Below are positions 59,878 through 64,000 of a stretch of DNA of 64,000 nt, piece by piece (the stretch's first letter is position 1; each line of letters begins with the position of its first letter). The notes beneath the pieces are model-generated. The model did not search any database and was not told the DNA's origin. It saw nothing but the letters and a program-made list of their open reading frames with translations. The position numbers were made by a program, and so were the translations under genes. This DNA comes from an uncultured Eubacterium sp. (lineage in GTDB: Bacteria; Bacillota; Clostridia; Oscillospirales; Acutalibacteraceae): contig NZ_CAKSZA010000004.1 in the NCBI RefSeq assembly GCF_934525195.1, forward strand, positions 173,291 through 237,290, read 5' to 3'.

Positions 59878-60642
59878 TTAATTTCTGTTATCAAACACAT
59901 TTTCTATATGATAGCGTGGCTTGCCTTGGCTCTTGCGTCCGTATTCTATCGCTTCCTTTGGGCAATAGCAAATGCACGCCATACAATGAGTGCAATTATT
60001 CCCCCACACAGGCTTGCCGTCAACGAGTTTGACATTGTTGAGCGGACAAAGCTTGACGCACTTGCCACAGCCTACGCAATCATTGGTTGCATAAAAAGCC
60101 TTTGATTTTACGAACATAGGATAAAACGCATCGTTTACAATTCCGCTGTACAACTTATCAATCAGCGAGGTTTTCAAGGTCTTAAACGGCTTATCGTTTT
60201 TGATTTGCTCCGCTGTTTTTTCAATATCACGAATTGAATTTGCCACAATCTGCTTTACCTCATCAACCTGCGGTGCATCAAACATTGCAATGTAATTTTC
60301 AGGCATAACAATTTGAGCTGTACCCTTGTAATCAAAGCCCTTTTGATTGCAAAGGAGCTTGTTAAATTTTTCGGCATTGCCGACTTCACCGCCACAGGTC
60401 ATAACAAACCAAACTCCATCGGTGGCGGTTATATCGGTTTTTTCAATCCATTCGGTAACGACACGGGGAAGTCTCCACGCATAGGTAGGTGTGGCAATAA
60501 CCAACCTGCCGTTCACGATGATTGGAGAATTGTCGCCGTTCTTTATTTTTTCGTTCAAATCAACAACGGTATCACCGAGTTTGTCGGCAATGAATTCGGC
60601 AACATATCGGCTGTTGCCCGTGCCCGAAAAACATAAAATCAT
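59878..60642 (-). CDS. EFR1-type flavodoxin-ferredoxin fusion
   Basis: 254 residues. N-terminal flavodoxin-like domain with the FMN phosphate loop Phe-Ser-Gly-Thr-Gly-Asn-Ser-Arg near 5-12 and Ala-Thr-Pro-Thr-Tyr-Ala-Trp near 50. The C terminus has two 4Fe-4S motifs: Cys-x2-Cys-x2-Cys-x3-Cys-Pro near 191-202 and a second near 219-230. Redox carrier in the cytosol of strict anaerobes, partner unknown. The ATG overlaps the stop of the upstream oxidoreductase (ATGA), which is good evidence for co-expression. Confidence 0.9.
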   Translation of the reverse strand: MILCFSGTGNSRYVAEFIADKLGDTVVDLNEKIKNGDNSPIIVNGRLVIATPTYAWRLPRVVTEWIEKTDITATDGVWFVMTCGGEVGNAEKFNKLLCNQKGFDYKGTAQIVMPENYIAMFDAPQVDEVKQIVANSIRDIEKTAEQIKNDKPFKTLKTSLIDKLYSGIVNDAFYPMFVKSKAFYATNDCVGCGKCVKLCPLNNVKLVDGKPVWGNNCTHCMACICYCPKEAIEYGRKSQGKPRYHIENVFDNRN

Positions 60643-61622
60643 TGCTTGTTTTCCTCCTCGGGATAGGTAAGGTCAAAACTTCTTCTGAAATCGGTCATAA
60701 TATTCATTACATCCTTGGTGTAGTCAAGGTGCATATCGTTTGCCTCGCTCAAAATTGCCTTTTCCATATCTTCAAGTTCATAGGCAAGGGCGTCCTCGTG
60801 CTTACCTGCCGATACCGTTTCGGTTTCGCCGCTTTCGGCATAAGTAATTGTTGCTTCCCACGCTCTCGGATATTCCATAATTTCAATATATCCCTTTTCG
60901 CACGACACCATGCCACGCTTAGGCTGTTTTGAATGAAGTGAAAGCATAACGGTTGCCATTTGTCCCTCTTTGTTTGTAAGGAGCATACTTGCCTGCTCGT
61001 CAACACCTGTCGGCGCTTTTTTCATTTGTGACAAAACACTGTCGGGCTTTGAGTCGAAAAACCAACGAACAAACGACAGCGAATAAACGCCGATATCAAG
61101 CATTGCACCGCCAGCAAGAGAACGATTAAAAAATCGGTTTTTCATATTATAATCCTTAAAACTGCCGAAATTTGTTGTAATAAGATTAACCCGTCCGAGC
61201 TTGCCCGACGCAAGAATTTCATTAAGCTTTTTGTAAATCGGCATATGATAAATCGTCATGGCTTCGGCAACGATGACACCCTTTTCTTCTGCAAGCTTCA
61301 ATGCTTCGTCGAGTTCGGAAGAATTGAGCGTAACAGACTTTTCAACAAGAATGTGCTTTCCGTTTGCTATTGCCTTTTTCATAAATTCAATATGAGTATT
61401 GTGCGGAGTTGTGATGTAAACAACATCAACATTCGGGTCGGTGAACATATCGTTAAAATCATCGTACACCTTGCCGATGCCGTATTTTTCGGCAAACGCC
61501 ACAGCTTTTTCGTGAGTTCTGTTGCCAACCGCATAAATGCTTTTGCCGTTTTTCCGCAAAGCAACAGCCATTTCGTTTGCTATAACTCCCGTACCGAGAA
61601 CCGCCCAATTAATGTTTTTCAT
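60639..61622 (-). CDS. Gfo/Idh/MocA-family oxidoreductase
   Basis: 327 residues. N-terminal Rossmann domain with Gly-Thr-Gly-Val-Ile-Ala near 10 and the family Glu-Lys-Ser/Pro motif as Val-Glu-Lys-Ser-Val near 95; Asp and His expected in the active site appear in the Gly-Gly-Ala-Met-Leu-Asp-Ile-Gly-Val-Tyr segment near 170-179. Members reduce or oxidise sugars, inositols or diols with NAD(P). AAAGGAG lies upstream of the ATG. Linked to EFR1 by overlapping stop and start. Confidence 0.9.
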   Translation of the reverse strand: MKNINWAVLGTGVIANEMAVALRKNGKSIYAVGNRTHEKAVAFAEKYGIGKVYDDFNDMFTDPNVDVVYITTPHNTHIEFMKKAIANGKHILVEKSVTLNSSELDEALKLAEEKGVIVAEAMTIYHMPIYKKLNEILASGKLGRVNLITTNFGSFKDYNMKNRFFNRSLAGGAMLDIGVYSLSFVRWFFDSKPDSVLSQMKKAPTGVDEQASMLLTNKEGQMATVMLSLHSKQPKRGMVSCEKGYIEIMEYPRAWEATITYAESGETETVSAGKHEDALAYELEDMEKAILSEANDMHLDYTKDVMNIMTDFRRSFDLTYPEEENKQ

Positions 61623-61641
61623 TTTGACATTTCTCCTTTAA

Positions 61642-62259
61642 TTAATCAAAAAGTGTAGGTGAATATATATTTTCGTACGAGCTAAAGCACATCAAAATCT
61701 GTTCTTTTGTTGTTTTCTCCACGGCAAGATTGTCGGGAATATTCTCACGGTCAAAAAATCCGATTTCGGTGGTTTCAATATTTTCTTGAAAGCTTCCGCC
61801 TTCGTATTTACAAAGAACAAACACTTTAACAACGCCGTAGATATAATTTGTCACATTATGGAGTCTCCAATCCTGAACGGCAATTATTTTTTGAGAGGAA
61901 ACGGTAAATCCTGTTTCTTCCCGTACTTCCTTTTCGGTATTTGAAGCAACGGATTGATCGACATCACACCATCCGCCCGGGAGCGACCAAGTGCCGTTGT
62001 TTTCGTGCACCATAAGGATTTTGCCGTCAACAAACACCGCAGCTCTCGTGTCAACCTTAGGCGTTTGATAGCCACTTTCATTGCAAAACAAATCCGTTAT
62101 TTTTTCAACGGAAACATCTGTTTTAACCGATAACATTTCTGCCGATATTCTGCGAAGTTCCTCGTATCGTTCTTTGTCAAACTTATCCTTGCCGTATTGC
62201 AAACCCGCCTGCGCAATAAACTGAATACGCATTGCAAAATCAAGCCATTTATCGTTCAT
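61642..62259 (-). CDS. NUDIX hydrolase
   Basis: 205 residues. An N-terminal helical extension of about 65 residues precedes the NUDIX domain; the box reads Gly-Gly-Trp-Cys-Asp-Val-Asp-Gln ... Glu-Val-Arg-Glu-Glu-Thr-Gly-Phe near 92-114. Relative to the consensus the first Glu is Gln and the Arg of Arg-Glu is Lys. The Glu-Glu metal ligands remain. Substrate unknown (nucleotide-sugar or ADP-ribose type). A GGCGGTGA site precedes the ATG. Confidence 0.88.
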   Translation of the reverse strand: MNDKWLDFAMRIQFIAQAGLQYGKDKFDKERYEELRRISAEMLSVKTDVSVEKITDLFCNESGYQTPKVDTRAAVFVDGKILMVHENNGTWSLPGGWCDVDQSVASNTEKEVREETGFTVSSQKIIAVQDWRLHNVTNYIYGVVKVFVLCKYEGGSFQENIETTEIGFFDRENIPDNLAVEKTTKEQILMCFSSYENIYSPTLFD

Positions 62260-62288
62260 TTTTTCACCGCCTTAATATAATTTCATTA

Positions 62289-62317
62289 TAAAAAAAGCTC
62301 TCGAAAAAATCAAGAGC
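62289..62317 (-). terminator. terminator between pnuC/repeat and the NUDIX gene
   Basis: GCTCTTG and CGAGAGC pair (one G-U) on the minus strand and are followed by seven U (62296-62290). Confidence 0.75.
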
Positions 62318-62324
62318 CTATGCT

Positions 62325-62613
62325 GTCGATAAAGCCCCTGAACCACGCCAATAAAATAAACTAACCGCTTAATGCCTCCCTTGTGTAAAGGGTGCGGGTC
62401 TCCTGTGGAGACCTCTGCATTTTAATGCAGAAGCACCGACCGAACCGGCAGGTGAGACGGTGGGTGCGATTTATCGCGCTCGGAGGGATTGTAAAAGTAC
62501 CGCAAATATCGAATTTGCGGTACTTTTGGCGTTTTTCGTTTTTTGTTCAGTCGAGGTACCACCGTACATCTTCCTTCGCAAGAAAACGAAATTCAGAACC
62601 TTTCTCAACAGCC
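62325..62613 (+). repeat. composite intergenic repeat, copy 2
   Basis: Homologous to 8310-8650 in opposite orientation. In order: CGATAAAGCCCCTGAACCACGCCAA (about 62327-62352), TGCCTCCC and a GACGGTGGG repeat unit (62372-62470), a GTACCGCAAAT stem-loop (62497-62522) in the place of the different stem of copy 1, GGCGTTTTTCGTTTTTTG (62528-62545), then CGCAAGAAAACGAAATTCAGAACC and TTCTCAACAGCC (62577-62613). It is shorter than copy 1 because the 8355-8470 inner segment is missing. It fills most of the 374-base gap between NUDIX and pnuC. Confidence 0.75.
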
Positions 62614-62633
62614 AAAATATTAAGAAATTTACA

Positions 62634-63308
62634 TCAACAAGTTTTTTCTCTTTTCTTCCAACTGACAAAACCGTACATATCGTTGAAAAAGAAAATCGCA
62701 AAATTCACAACAACGGGAATGTATTCGGGATTTTTTATTGACGCAAGCACCCACAAAACGATAAGCACAATATCGTTTGCCGCATAACCTACGGCGTAAT
62801 ATGACGAGCGAAGCATAGTCAGTGCCGCCGCAACAAAACTTGTTGTTATTGATATGGTGCTGAATACAATGTTAGGCGTGTTGAGTTTTGCCAAAATCAC
62901 ATAAAACACCGCCGTAACAATCACGGTGGAGAGGGCAACCAACAAGAAATGCTTTTTTGTAAGTTTTTGAATTGCAACCTCTTTTCCGTTTTTGGCAGGG
63001 TTTTTAATCCAGGTTATCGTTGACCAAATCGCCATAGGCATCGTCATACCGAGATATGTAATTACCTCTCCCCAATATCTGAACTTCCAAGAGATAATGC
63101 CGTAAAATATGCTGAATGCAATCATAAGAATCGGTGCCCACACATTGCCTATTGCCGCAAAGACAAGCGAGGTTACACCCACGCACGCCGCCGACAGCGT
63201 AAGAACATCAACATCTCCCGACAGGAGATTTGACATTATTACCAACACGAGTGACACAATCCACAGCACCCACTCTTTTCTCTTAAAGCTTTTAAACGGA
63301 TTACTCAT
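62634..63308 (-). CDS. pnuC: nicotinamide riboside transporter PnuC
   Basis: 224 residues, about seven membrane helices. The PnuC family pattern is visible: Trp near the first helix, Tyr-Gly-Ile-Ile-Ser-Trp-Lys-Phe-Arg-Tyr-Trp-Gly-Glu near 70-82, a Met-Pro-Met near 89, and Ile-Phe-Phe-Phe-Asn-Asp-Met-Tyr-Gly-Phe near 206. Facilitates uptake of nicotinamide riboside, which a cytosolic kinase then traps. No ribosome site is clear upstream. Its 3' end touches the composite repeat. Confidence 0.88.
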   Translation of the reverse strand: MSNPFKSFKRKEWVLWIVSLVLVIMSNLLSGDVDVLTLSAACVGVTSLVFAAIGNVWAPILMIAFSIFYGIISWKFRYWGEVITYLGMTMPMAIWSTITWIKNPAKNGKEVAIQKLTKKHFLLVALSTVIVTAVFYVILAKLNTPNIVFSTISITTSFVAAALTMLRSSYYAVGYAANDIVLIVLWVLASIKNPEYIPVVVNFAIFFFNDMYGFVSWKKREKTC

Positions 63309-63383
63309 ATATTATATATTTTCATCATAAAACATTACTTTTTGTGTACAACAGAAACATTATAGCGATATAAACATATTTCG

Positions 63384-63749
63384 CTATGCAACAAGGCTTG
63401 CAAGCCGTTTTCCGCAAAACACGCCAAGCAAACAAAAAGCCACGCTCAATGCAATATACAATCCGCCGAAGCAATACATTTTGTTTTCAAACAGGGTGAC
63501 AGCCTCAAGCGAAAAGGTTGAAAATGTTGTGAAACCGCCGCAAACACCGGTTTTCCAAAACAGCACGGTGTTTGGAGATGTGTTTTCTTTTTCGCTGACA
63601 ATGCCGACAATAAAGCCGATAGCAACCGCACCGACAATGTTTGTGACAAGGGTCAAAATCGGAAAATCCGTTTTAACGGGTATCAAACTTATGGCATAGC
63701 GTAAAACCGCACCGAGCGCACCGCCAAGTGCTACAAACAAAAAATTCAT
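63384..63749 (-). CDS. crcB: CrcB/Fluc fluoride ion channel
   Basis: 121 residues, four helices, with Gly-Gly-Ala-Leu-Gly-Ala-Val-Leu-Arg-Tyr near 8-17 and Gly-Gly-Phe-Thr-Thr-Phe-Ser-Thr-Phe near 68-76, the fluoride-channel signature including its Asn and Phe-box residues. Assembles as an antiparallel dimer in the membrane. A single copy is present, so it should be homodimeric. AAGGAG lies upstream of the ATG. Confidence 0.93.
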   Translation of the reverse strand: MNFLFVALGGALGAVLRYAISLIPVKTDFPILTLVTNIVGAVAIGFIVGIVSEKENTSPNTVLFWKTGVCGGFTTFSTFSLEAVTLFENKMYCFGGLYIALSVAFCLLGVFCGKRLASLVA

Positions 63750-63874
63750 TTCAGTCTCCTTAATTATTAATAAAAGTCATTATACCATAAGAAAAAGCTT
63801 TATACAACCGTGACATATTTTGCAACAACTTCACCGAGTGCATAAGGCTTGTGGTTTGTTAATATCCATAAAAT

Positions 63875-63916
63875 CAAAAAAGCCTTTGAGAAAAGAATTT
63901 CTCTTCTCTCAAAGGG
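63875..63916 (-). terminator. terminator of the gene entering from the right
   Basis: CCTTTGAG and CTCAAAGG (63883-63890 and 63908-63915) pair, with an A/T-rich inner stem, followed by six U (63881-63876) on the minus strand. It separates crcB from the partial gene. Confidence 0.85.
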
Positions 63917-63948
63917 CAAGTTGACAAACTTGAAGTTATCGAACTACT

Positions 63949-64000
63949 TCAATTTTTCATTTTCACAACTACATTTCCAGCGTGTTCTACATCACCTGCT
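63949..64000 (-). CDS. 3' end of an unidentified gene
   Basis: A frame open from 63999 ends at TGA (63949-63951) and encodes a C terminus of 16 residues, Ala-Gly-Asp-Val-Glu-His-Ala-Gly-Asn-Val-Val-Val-Lys-Met-Lys-Asn. It is followed by a good terminator at 63875-63916. Too short to name. Confidence 0.4.
   Translation of the reverse strand, partial: AGDVEHAGNVVVKMKN

Noticed and set aside
63750..63948. Fluoride riboswitch in front of crcB
   Set aside because: The short leader contains none of the conserved GGCGAUG or UAAAC elements; only a ribosome site and a terminator of the upstream gene are seen.

Overview
The window looks like a chromosome segment of a low-GC, Gram-positive gut-type clostridium, probably Ruminococcaceae/Oscillospiraceae. 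This rests on the Firmicute S10-spc-alpha ribosomal cluster with zinc-binding S14, S4 and L36, a T-box leader on leuA, a two-subunit transketolase, a BY-kinase/PHP-phosphatase capsule module, EFR1-type and PnuC genes, and intergenic space filled with palindromic GC-richer repeats. No tRNA, rRNA, CRISPR array, IS transposase or prophage was seen.

Layout. 1-5590 (minus): glycoside hydrolase, membrane-anchored metallophosphoesterase, GtrA-like protein and, past a terminator, the start of a GPH sugar permease. 5773-8272 (plus): polysaccharide co-polymerase, tyrosine kinase with a very tyrosine-rich tail, and tyrosine phosphatase. 8310-8650: first copy of a composite intergenic repeat. 8713-14187 (plus): YlbJ-like protein, lipoprotein nuclease, RING-like/DUF2628 protein, galU, CPBP protease, tadA. 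14236-17414 (minus): leuA-leuB under a T-box whose specifier reads as a Leu codon. 17485-22216: phosphoribosyltransferase-like gene, a secreted FIVAR protein with a long hairpin-rich leader plus an unlisted 55-residue peptide gene, and a DUF559 gene flanked by direct repeats. 22227-27859 (minus): gpmI, tpiA, pgk, then the split transketolase. 27931-30512 (plus): GT-C-like membrane protein and GT2. 30567-38475 (minus): TVP38-like protein, GT8, pckG, then polA-rimI-tsaD. 38699-39788: a secreted Fn3 protein and a divergent XRE regulator sharing an operator-rich promoter. 39833-55478 (minus): 31 genes from rpsJ to rplQ, with a structured leader of about 320 nt. 55644-59750 (minus): ilvD, a sortase-fold protein lacking the catalytic residues, a four-helix membrane protein and an orphan Wzt-like ATPase. 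59878-64000 (minus): EFR1, Gfo/Idh/MocA, NUDIX, second copy of the composite repeat, pnuC, crcB and the tail of an unidentified gene.

How it fits together. Much of the window is housekeeping: translation, lower glycolysis, gluconeogenic PEP carboxykinase, pentose-phosphate shuffling, leucine/BCAA synthesis, replication/repair and t6A modification. Cell-surface polysaccharide functions recur (BY-kinase module, galU, GT2/GT-C, GT8, Wzt-like ATPase, GtrA-like). The least explained parts are the pseudo-sortase/membrane-protein pair behind ilvD, the secreted-protein/55-residue-peptide unit with its structured leader, the XRE-Fn3 switch, and the dispersed repeats, including a two-copy composite element whose internal hairpin keeps its shape but not its sequence.
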